This document shows, piece after piece, positions 1 to 5,238 of a DNA stretch of 7,518 nt. The notes beneath the pieces are model-generated. The model was not told where the DNA came from. It saw nothing but the letters and a program-made list of their open reading frames with translations, and ran no database searches. This DNA comes from an uncultured Ruminococcus sp. (lineage in GTDB: Bacteria > Bacillota > Clostridia > Oscillospirales > Ruminococcaceae), in assembly GCA_947174085.1 (NCBI GenBank), contig CAMWHN010000100.1:1-7518 (forward strand), in the 5' to 3' direction. Numbering within the stretch: position 1 is the first letter of the stretch; each line of letters begins with the position of its first letter. Made by a program: the position numbers and the translations under genes.

Positions 1-448
1 CTTCATTTAGTTCACAAATATAGGCAAACATTTCATATCCGGATTTTACAAGTACATCTTTACATAAAATTACAATTTTTGAAATTTCGTGACGATTAAT
101 TTTAAATAATAATTCTCTTAAGCCTTTTCTTGTATAATCCGTTGCAGAACCAATATCTTCAATCATTTCAAATTGATATCCTTTTGCACACATGTATAAT
201 TTTATATTTTCTATCTGTTTTTTTAATTTATTTTTTTGCGATGGCGCAGACACTCTGCAATAGCCTATTATTTTTTTTTCTGATTTTCTATTATCTGCAA
301 AATAATTAAGCTGTTCCATAGAATAATACCTTGTGCCACCTTTGCTAACATGATATGGTATTAATTCGCCTGTTGTCTGCATTCGCCTTAATGTCGTTGG
401 TGTGACACCAACCATTTTTGCAAATTTACCTATACTTATTAAATCCAT
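1..448 (-). CDS. tnpA: IS607-family serine transposase TnpA, 3' end beyond the window
   Basis: Reading back from the ATG at 448 gives 149 residues, open to the window edge. Residues 1-50 form a MerR-like winged helix (SIGKFAKMVGVTPTTLRR, then GGTRYYS), which in IS607 transposases binds the element ends. Residues 60-149 are a serine-recombinase catalytic domain with IGYCRVS (likely nucleophile Ser67, Arg65), a Q-rich helix, and DIGSATDYTRKGLRELL. This order, with the DNA-binding domain first, is typical of IS607 TnpA and opposite to classical resolvases. The family motif HKDRLxRFG reads CKDVLVKSG at residues 129-137, so both active-site arginines are replaced (Val132, Lys135). The start has an AAAGG ribosome binding site 8 nt upstream. 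A tnpB partner would lie beyond position 1. The family call is firm; whether the enzyme is active is doubtful. Confidence 0.85.
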   Translation of the reverse strand, partial: MDLISIGKFAKMVGVTPTTLRRMQTTGELIPYHVSKGGTRYYSMEQLNYFADNRKSEKKIIGYCRVSAPSQKNKLKKQIENIKLYMCAKGYQFEMIEDIGSATDYTRKGLRELLFKINRHEISKIVILCKDVLVKSGYEMFAYICELNE

Positions 449-466
449 ATTTTATACCTTTCTTGG
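1..466 (-). mobile_element. IS607-family insertion sequence, one end only
   Basis: The transposase gene places an IS607-like element here. IS607 elements lack terminal inverted repeats and target-site duplications, so the outer end cannot be fixed from sequence alone; I place it tentatively between the rplI terminator and the tnpA start. No convincing promoter lies between that terminator and tnpA, apart from a TATAAA directly before the start codon. Confidence 0.5.
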
Positions 467-493
467 AAAAAGGCGGAGGAATGCCCGTCCGCC
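467..493 (-). terminator. intrinsic terminator after rplI
   Basis: On the minus strand GGCGGA (493-488) pairs with TCCGCC (477-472) around a 10-nt loop and is followed by five T (471-467). It begins 8 bp after the rplI stop codon, so it marks the end of the rnjA-gdpP-rplI transcript and separates it from the transposase gene. Confidence 0.85.
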
Positions 494-501
494 AATTATT
501 T

Positions 502-948
502 TTATGCTTCTGTTACTTCAATCTTAATATTTGCTAAAATTCCTGTATATAATCTAATTTCTGCACTAAAACTACCAAAAGCTTTTATATCAGATTTCAG
601 CACAATTTTTTTCTTATCAATTTTACAATCATATTGCTTTTCAATTTCCTGTGCAATCTGAGCCGAAGTAACAGAACCAAATAATCTGCCACCAGTACCG
701 GCTTTTGCAGAAATCATAATTTTTTTATTATCTAATTTATTTTTTAATTCTTCTGCATTTTGTTTTTCCACATCTTTTTTATGTTGTGCAGAGGCTTGCT
801 GACCATGTAATTTATTTAAATTTTCTGGTGTTGCTTCTACCGCAAGACCTTTTTTAATTAACATGTTTCTAGCATAGCCGTCAGCAACTTCTTTTAAATC
901 GCCTTTTTTGCCTGAACCTTTCACGTCTTGAATAAAAATAACTTTCAT
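502..948 (-). CDS. rplI: 50S ribosomal protein bL9
   Basis: Full-length bL9 of 148 residues, a 23S rRNA-binding protein of the large subunit. The N-terminal rRNA-binding domain (residues 1-50) carries MKVIFIQDVKGSGKKGDLKE and GYARNMLIKKGLAVEAT. A charged connecting helix follows (about 41-75), then the C-terminal domain (80-148) with GGRLFGSVTSAQIA and the ending IEVTEA. The ATG at 948 gives the usual bL9 N-terminus; AAAGGA at 960-965 is its likely ribosome binding site, with a rather long 11-nt spacing. It is the last gene of the apparent rnjA-gdpP-rplI operon, 41 bp after gdpP, with a terminator directly behind it. A gdpP-rplI pair is common in Firmicutes, often followed by the replicative helicase gene; here a mobile element gene comes next. 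Nothing in the protein looks abnormal. Confidence 0.97.
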   Translation of the reverse strand: MKVIFIQDVKGSGKKGDLKEVADGYARNMLIKKGLAVEATPENLNKLHGQQASAQHKKDVEKQNAEELKNKLDNKKIMISAKAGTGGRLFGSVTSAQIAQEIEKQYDCKIDKKKIVLKSDIKAFGSFSAEIRLYTGILANIKIEVTEA

Positions 949-989
949 AGTAATTTCAATCCTTTCTTAATCTTATATAAAATTATAAA

Positions 990-2945
990 CTAATTTTTAT
1001 TTGCTTCTGTCATTTCCGCAAGCACTTTAAGCAATTGTTTTTTTGCTTCTTCTGAAGAAATATTTGGAATTTGGGTTGCCGCCATTGTCTGATGACCGCC
1101 ACCGCCCAATTGTTCCATAATTACCTGTACATTAACAGACCCTAAAGACCTTGCCGAAATAGAAACAAAATGATTCATACGATAAATCACAAATGCCGCA
1201 TTCACATCAGAAATATTTAATAATTCATCTGCTGCCTGCGGTGCAACTAATCTGATTTCTGGTGTTCCCTCTGGTGCAATGGCAATTGCATAACAACTAG
1301 TAATTTCCGCAGAAGAAACAATTTCAGAACGATTTTTATAAATCTCAATTGAACCAGAAAACAAGCATTTTACTTTTACAGTATCTGCGCCAATTTTTCT
1401 TAAATATGCCGCCGCTTCAAAAGTCCTGACGCCTGTACGCATGACAAAATTCTTGGTATCTAGCATGATACCTGCTAACAGACAATCTGCATAACAAGAA
1501 TTTACTTGTTTTGGTAATTTAAAATATTGAATTAATTCTGTTACCATTTCACAGGCAGAAGACGCATACGGCTCATGGTGAAATACAACAGCATTGTCTA
1601 CATAATTAACATTTTTTCTATGATGGTCAATTACTACAACTTTTTTTGCAGATTGATATAATTCCAGACTTTCTAAAATTTCTTTATTATGCGTATCTAC
1701 AATAATTAATAACGTATTTTCCGTAATCGTATCAATAGCTTGCTGAGGTGTCAGAAATAAATCTGCACCCACCTCTTGTTTGACTAAGCTAATTAATTGT
1801 TGCGATAAATTTTTTTGTGGGTCAACAACGACATTCACAGGGATTTTCATTTGTCTTATCGCTCCGGCAAGTCCACAAGCTGAACCGACAGAATCTAAAT
1901 CCCCAAATCTATGACCCATTAAGTACACATTTTCACTATTTAAAATTAAATCCTGCACAGTTCCGGCAACAATTCTGGTTTTTGCTCTTGATTTTTTTTC
2001 AACGCCTTTAGAAACACCGCCAAAAAATCGGAAACCATTTTCTGTTTTAATCACAGCTTGGTCACCGCCTCGCCCTAATGCCATATCTAAGCATTGTCCG
2101 GCAAGAATTTCACTTTCTTGTAAATTTGATGCGCCGTGACCGACACCAATTGAGAATGTCACACAGTTTTTTTCATCTACTAGAATTTTTCTGGCTTCGT
2201 CCAGAATTTTAAATTTTTCTGCAATTAATAACTGTACATGCTGTTCTTCTAAAATCACGATAAATCTATCTGATTTTAATCTTTTCAGAATCCCATTTGT
2301 CTGTGAAATAAAATCTTCTAATAATTTTTCAATTGCGACACTTGTTTCTAGTTTCGCACTTTCTTTGGCATTCTGAATTAAATCTTCATAGCTATCCAGT
2401 AAAATAATTAACACACAGGGTTTAGAATTGTTATAATCCTGCCGGATTTGTTCTAATTCTGTAATATCCGACCATAAAAAAGCTGTTAAATTTCTATCAT
2501 TGCCGTGATAAGGCACAGCAATGACATGATAATATTTTTCTTGCCAATGTATTTTTTGTTCGGATAATAAAATATTAATCGGGAGCTGTGCCTGTAATTT
2601 TTTGCCGAATAATTCTTCATCGTTTAATACCTGTTCTGTAAAAAAATGATTATAATGCAAAATTGCTCCTGTTTCGTCCAGTACACACATGCCCATAGGT
2701 AATTGCTGAATCGTATTAGATTCAGCGTCATTGCATTCCTGATTTAATTTTGCAATATGTCTAATATGACTTTGCTGTGTATACATGAGAGTAACAGCCA
2801 TGATACCAGCAAGTAAAAAAGTTGGAAGATTATATAATAAACTATAACGCTGTCCATCTTGGTATAAAATAACAGATATAATAATTGCAATAATTAATAA
2901 TAAAATTATCAATGCCCATAGCAAGCCCTGATACTTTGGCTTCAC
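990..2945 (-). CDS. gdpP: c-di-AMP phosphodiesterase GdpP (DHH/DHHA1 family)
   Basis: Membrane-bound phosphodiesterase of the GdpP/YybT type, which in characterised members hydrolyses cyclic di-AMP to pApA and so affects cell-wall and osmotic homeostasis. In 651-residue numbering there are two membrane helices (about 8-27 and 39-55), a PAS-like domain (about 80-165), a degenerate GGDEF domain (about 175-310, with SIGVGHG but no intact GGDEF motif, as usual in this family), then the catalytic DHH domain with GHRFGDLDSVGS (344-355), VDTHN (416-420), DHH (440-442) and LDTKNF (495-500), and DHHA1 with GGGGHQTMAA (614-623). The length fits the family. I chose the GTG at 2945 because a very strong G-run ribosome binding site lies 6 nt before it; an in-frame ATG at 2972 would add nine residues but has only a weak, distant site. 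It follows rnjA by 36 bp and precedes rplI by 41 bp, consistent with cotranscription. Confidence 0.95.
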   Translation of the reverse strand: MKPKYQGLLWALIILLLIIAIIISVILYQDGQRYSLLYNLPTFLLAGIMAVTLMYTQQSHIRHIAKLNQECNDAESNTIQQLPMGMCVLDETGAILHYNHFFTEQVLNDEELFGKKLQAQLPINILLSEQKIHWQEKYYHVIAVPYHGNDRNLTAFLWSDITELEQIRQDYNNSKPCVLIILLDSYEDLIQNAKESAKLETSVAIEKLLEDFISQTNGILKRLKSDRFIVILEEQHVQLLIAEKFKILDEARKILVDEKNCVTFSIGVGHGASNLQESEILAGQCLDMALGRGGDQAVIKTENGFRFFGGVSKGVEKKSRAKTRIVAGTVQDLILNSENVYLMGHRFGDLDSVGSACGLAGAIRQMKIPVNVVVDPQKNLSQQLISLVKQEVGADLFLTPQQAIDTITENTLLIIVDTHNKEILESLELYQSAKKVVVIDHHRKNVNYVDNAVVFHHEPYASSACEMVTELIQYFKLPKQVNSCYADCLLAGIMLDTKNFVMRTGVRTFEAAAYLRKIGADTVKVKCLFSGSIEIYKNRSEIVSSAEITSCYAIAIAPEGTPEIRLVAPQAADELLNISDVNAAFVIYRMNHFVSISARSLGSVNVQVIMEQLGGGGHQTMAATQIPNISSEEAKKQLLKVLAEMTEANKN

Positions 2946-2962
2946 GCTGTTCCCCCCCTTTT
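2946..2962 (-). promoter_or_regulatory. ribosome binding site deciding the gdpP start
   Basis: The minus strand reads AAAAGGGGGGGAACAGC and then GTG. The G-run at 2958-2952 sits 6 nt before the GTG at 2945, so that GTG is preferred over the upstream ATG at 2972. A run of seven G is an unusual Shine-Dalgarno and a potential slippage tract. Confidence 0.7.
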
Positions 2963-2981
2963 CAGATAGCATTGCTATTTT

Positions 2982-4811
2982 TTATATTTCCATAATAATT
3001 GGCAAAATCATAGGTGTACGTTTGATTTTATCAAAAATAAAATCAAATAATGCATCACGCAATTTTACTTTTAACGAAGTCCATTCCCGCAATTCATAAG
3101 GCGCACAGCTTTTTAATTTATGATACAAAATTCTTTTTGCTTGCTGAAGCATTTCTTCTGATTCCCGAACATAGACAAACCCTCTTGAAATAATTTCAGG
3201 GCCTGCCACAATTTCATTTGTACCACGTCGTAATCCAACAACAACAATAATTAAACCATCTTCTGCAAGATGTTTCCTGTCACGCAACACAATAGAACCA
3301 ACATCGCCTACCCCTAAACCATCTACCAGAGTTCTTCCAGACGGTGCTTGTGCGACTATCTGCAATTTTGTACCATCTGTTTCAATTACATTCCCAATCG
3401 AAGATAATAAAATATTTTCTTTTGGAATCCCCATTTCTATCGCTAGTTTTTTATGCTTAATTAAATGCTTATATTCGCCATGTACCGGAATAAAAAATTT
3501 TGGCTTTGTCAAAGCTAAAATTAATTTTAATTCTTCCTGACACGCATGACCGGAAACATGTACTTCATACATAGATTCATAAATCACTTCTGCACCGGAT
3601 TTTAATAATTCATTGACAACTTTGGTAACATGTTTTTCGTTTCCGGGAATTGGATTCGCAGATAAAATAATAAAATCTAACGGTGTGATATTAATTTTAT
3701 TATGGTCATGCATAGCCATTCTTGTGAGTGCAGACATAGGCTCTCCCTGACTGCCTGTTGTGACTAAAACAAGTCGCTCTGGCGGGTACATGTCTACTGT
3801 TTCAATATCAATTAAAATATTTTTCGGAACGTTTAAATAACCTAATTCCATTGCAGTTGCCATAACATTAATCATGCTTCTGCCTAAAACAGCTACTTTG
3901 CGTTTTGTTTTCTCTGCCATATTAATAATCTGTTGCACTCTATGAATATTAGATGAAAATGTTGCAATAATAATTCTTCGATTGCCGGCTCTTGTAAATA
4001 ACCGTTCAAACGATTCACCAACTTTGCGTTCTGACTGCGTATATCCTGCACGTTCTGCATTCGTAGAATCTGCCATTAATGCCAATACACCACGGTTTCC
4101 CAGTTCGCCGAATCGCCCTAAATCAATTTTTTCACCATCAATTGGCGAATGGTCTATTTTAAAATCTCCTGTATGCACAATCACGCCTGCCGGTGTATGA
4201 ATTGCCATAGCCATTGCACCTGGAATAGAATGCGTGACTTTAATAAATTCTACTGACATACAGCCCATTTTCACATGTTTTCTTGGTTCAACAACATTCA
4301 AAGCAACTCTGTTTAAAATTCCATGTTCTTCAAGTTTATGCTTAATTAATCCGATTGTCATACTGGACGCATAAACAGGTGCATTGACTTTTTTTAATAA
4401 ATAGGCAAGACCGCCAATATGGTCTTCATGTCCGTGTGTGATAACAATACCACGCAATTTTTCTTGATTACGTTCTACATAAGTAAAATCCGGAATGACA
4501 ATATCTACCCCCGGCATTTCTGCATCTGGAAACGCCAGACCACAGTCTAAAATAAACATGTCATTACTGCACTCAAAAACTGTCATATTTTTGCCAATTT
4601 CGTTCAAACCGCCTAATGGAATAATTCTCACGGGTGTTTTGTGAGAATCTTTCAATTTATTGGCATTACTAATAGACTTTGGTGCTTGTTGTTTTACTGG
4701 AATTATGTCAGTTCTGGTGCGTTGTACTGTATAACGCTTTTGTTTGTGTGTTGTATCATGTGTATTCTGATACCCCCGATGCGAATTGTTATGATTGTTT
4801 ACACTACTCAA
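2982..4811 (-). CDS. rnjA: ribonuclease J (metallo-beta-lactamase / beta-CASP)
   Basis: RNase J, a 5'-3' exoribonuclease and endoribonuclease central to mRNA decay and rRNA/tRNA maturation in Gram-positives; a zinc-dependent cytoplasmic enzyme. The 609 residues include a basic, Asn/His/Gln-rich N-terminal extension (1-60), absent from Bacillus RNase J1 (about 555 residues). The core starts at IIPLGGLNEIGKN (63-75). Metal ligands are visible in THGHEDH (125-131), His194 of THSIPG and Asp216 of HTGDF; the beta-CASP part has ADSTNAERAGYTQSER (247-262), TGSQGEPM (352-359), SGHACQEE (420-427) and PVHGEY (442-447). The C-terminal domain ends in TPMILPIIMEI, almost identical to J1, so the protein is complete. 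The start is TTG at 4811, chosen for its GAGG ribosome binding site 7-8 nt upstream. First gene of the operon, behind a consensus promoter and a long leader. rnjA is preferred over rnjB by similarity; paralogue identity is inference. Confidence 0.95.
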   Translation of the reverse strand: MSSVNNHNNSHRGYQNTHDTTHKQKRYTVQRTRTDIIPVKQQAPKSISNANKLKDSHKTPVRIIPLGGLNEIGKNMTVFECSNDMFILDCGLAFPDAEMPGVDIVIPDFTYVERNQEKLRGIVITHGHEDHIGGLAYLLKKVNAPVYASSMTIGLIKHKLEEHGILNRVALNVVEPRKHVKMGCMSVEFIKVTHSIPGAMAMAIHTPAGVIVHTGDFKIDHSPIDGEKIDLGRFGELGNRGVLALMADSTNAERAGYTQSERKVGESFERLFTRAGNRRIIIATFSSNIHRVQQIINMAEKTKRKVAVLGRSMINVMATAMELGYLNVPKNILIDIETVDMYPPERLVLVTTGSQGEPMSALTRMAMHDHNKINITPLDFIILSANPIPGNEKHVTKVVNELLKSGAEVIYESMYEVHVSGHACQEELKLILALTKPKFFIPVHGEYKHLIKHKKLAIEMGIPKENILLSSIGNVIETDGTKLQIVAQAPSGRTLVDGLGVGDVGSIVLRDRKHLAEDGLIIVVVGLRRGTNEIVAGPEIISRGFVYVRESEEMLQQAKRILYHKLKSCAPYELREWTSLKVKLRDALFDFIFDKIKRTPMILPIIMEI

Positions 4812-4817
4812 TATAAT

Positions 4818-4824
4818 ACCTCAT
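4818..4824 (-). promoter_or_regulatory. rnjA ribosome binding site (TTG start)
   Basis: ATGAGGT on the minus strand lies just upstream of the TTG at 4811, a normal Shine-Dalgarno distance. This supports a TTG start. It is 10 nt downstream of the 3' arm of a 17-bp predicted RNA stem, close enough for that fold to influence ribosome access. Confidence 0.75.
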
Positions 4825-4834
4825 TTCGTAACAT

Positions 4835-4950
4835 GCAATTAATTTTCTGCATAGATAATTTTGGATAGATTATCTTATGCTTGGTGAAATAAAAATAATA
4901 ATTTTCTGAAATTATCTTAGAGCAGAAGTAAATTGCAGAAAATCAATTGC
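4835..4950 (-). repeat. 17-bp inverted repeat / long-range RNA stem before the rnjA ribosome binding site
   Basis: Arms at 4835-4851 (GCAATTAATTTTCTGCA on the plus strand) and 4934-4950 (TGCAGAAAATCAATTGC) are complementary at 16 of 17 positions. The one exception (4841 with 4944) is a G-U wobble in the minus-strand transcript and would be an A-C mismatch in a plus-strand transcript. The stem encloses 82 nt. Its 3' arm shares three bases (4849-4851) with the hairpin at 4849-4880, so the two cannot both form completely. Confidence 0.7.
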
Positions 4951-4995
4951 TTTTTCGGAACTGATGGCTTTCGTGCCAACAGTGCAGACTAAGTA

Positions 4996-5016
4996 CGGAA
5001 GCAACTATTGCTTCCG
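4996..5016. repeat. 9-bp perfect hairpin with 3-nt loop
   Basis: CGGAAGCAA and TTGCTTCCG flank a TAG loop (minus-strand reading). No T-run follows on either strand, so it is not a standard terminator. The loop coincides with the stop codon of a possible 8-codon reading frame starting at 5031. Confidence 0.7.
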
Positions 5017-5031
5017 GATTATTTCGGGCAT
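5005..5031 (-). other. possible 8-codon upstream reading frame in the rnjA leader
   Basis: ATG at 5031 opens a frame reading MPEIIRKQ and stopping at TAG (5007-5005). A weak GTGAG lies upstream as a possible ribosome binding site. The start codon lies in the arm of one hairpin and the stop in the loop of the next, the kind of layout seen in translation-coupled leaders. Such a short frame is expected by chance, so translation is unproven. Confidence 0.2.
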
Positions 5032-5071
5032 TTTTATCTCACAATGCCAAAAATTTTAAAATTAAAACAAA

Positions 5072-5095
5072 AAATAAACGTTCTCCTGAAATTAT
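5072..5095. repeat. 24-bp direct repeat, copy downstream of the rnjA promoter
   Basis: Begins AAATAAACGTT and ends TGAAATTAT. It matches the copy at 5160-5183 at 22 of 24 positions in the same orientation, offset by 88 bp. This copy lies within the first 50 nt of the predicted transcript and overlaps the arm of the hairpin at 5083-5107. A shorter related piece (ATAATTTCAGAAAA on the minus strand) is at 4915-4902. Confidence 0.8.
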
Positions 5096-5125
5096 TTTTT
5101 TCAAGAGCAGGAATACTTAATTTTT

Positions 5126-5154
5126 ATTATAGCTGAATTTGACAGCTTTGTCAA
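5126..5154 (-). promoter_or_regulatory. sigma-A-type promoter of the rnjA-gdpP-rplI operon
   Basis: TTGACA (5154-5149) and TATAAT (5131-5126) both match the vegetative consensus exactly, with the optimal 17-bp spacer. Transcription should start near 5119, about 307 nt before the rnjA start codon. This is the only strong promoter I see in the window and it should drive the whole operon. Confidence 0.93.
5139..5154. promoter_or_regulatory. dyad overlapping the -35 box, possible operator
   Basis: TTGACA-N4-TGTCAA is an inverted repeat in which the first arm is the -35 hexamer and the second lies in the spacer. A repressor binding such a dyad would block the promoter. This is symmetry only; no known regulator is recognised, and six-base arms can occur by chance. 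Confidence 0.3.
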
Positions 5155-5159
5155 GAGAC

Positions 5160-5183
5160 AAATAAACGTTTTCGTGAAATTAT
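5160..5183. repeat. 24-bp direct repeat, copy upstream of the rnjA promoter
   Basis: Begins AAATAAACGTT and ends TGAAATTAT; 22 of 24 positions match the copy at 5072-5095. It sits 5 bp from the -35 box on its upstream side, where activators often bind, while the other copy is downstream of the start site. It overlaps the hairpin at 5182-5206 by two bases. Confidence 0.8.
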
Positions 5184-5206
5184 GCAGATTAGCTAAAATT
5201 CTGCAT
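5182..5206. terminator. hairpin after the nucleotidyltransferase-like gene, weak terminator candidate
   Basis: ATGCAGA/TCTGCAT, 7 bp with an 11-nt loop, lies about 33 bp after the stop codon of the upstream gene. In the minus direction no T-run follows; in the plus direction it is followed by TGTTTGTTTTT, although no plus-strand gene was found. It may work as a weak terminator or only stabilise the 3' end. No better terminator is visible between the two transcription units. Confidence 0.3.
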
Positions 5207-5238
5207 GTTTGTTTTTAATGATTTTTTCAAAATAATTT

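Larger units (their letters stand above)
4825..5119 (-). promoter_or_regulatory. structured 5' leader of the rnjA operon, no known family recognised
   Basis: From the predicted transcription start near 5119 to the rnjA ribosome binding site there are about 295 nt with no gene of useful size. In transcript order I can fold: a 9-bp hairpin CTCTTGAAA/TTTCAGGAG (5107-5083) followed by a U-rich stretch; GGCATT/AATGCC (5048-5027); CGGAAGCAA/TTGCTTCCG with loop TAG (5016-4996); CTGTTGGC/GCCATCAG with one mismatch (4982-4961); and a 17-bp stem joining 4950-4934 to 4851-4835 that encloses an AU hairpin (4915-4898) and an 11-bp hairpin with one bulge (4880-4849). TTGCTT of the third hairpin could also pair with AAGCAA at 4952-4947, giving alternative folds. 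I do not recognise a T-box, ydaO, c-di-GMP, 6S or SRP RNA. That it is a regulatory leader is inference from structure and position. Confidence 0.5.

Noticed and set aside
2946..2972. ATG at 2972 as the gdpP start
   Set aside because: Its only upstream purine run is weak and too far, while the GTG at 2945 has an excellent ribosome binding site; the extra nine residues precede the first membrane helix without evident role.
4641..4868. Plus-strand open frame of 75 codons over the rnjA N-terminus and leader
   Set aside because: It is antisense to the RNase J coding region, has no recognisable domain, and composition explains it.
4990..5020. SRP RNA, because of TCCGGAAGCA
   Set aside because: The conserved GGAAGGAAGCAGC region and the long flanking stem are absent; the sequence is a simple perfect hairpin.
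4825..5119. ydaO (c-di-AMP) riboswitch, suggested by gdpP in the operon
   Set aside because: I could not find its conserved core elements; the leader is reported as an unassigned structure instead.
5182..5230. Terminator for a plus-strand transcript
   Set aside because: The hairpin with a T-rich tail fits in the plus direction, but I see no plus-strand gene or convincing promoter.
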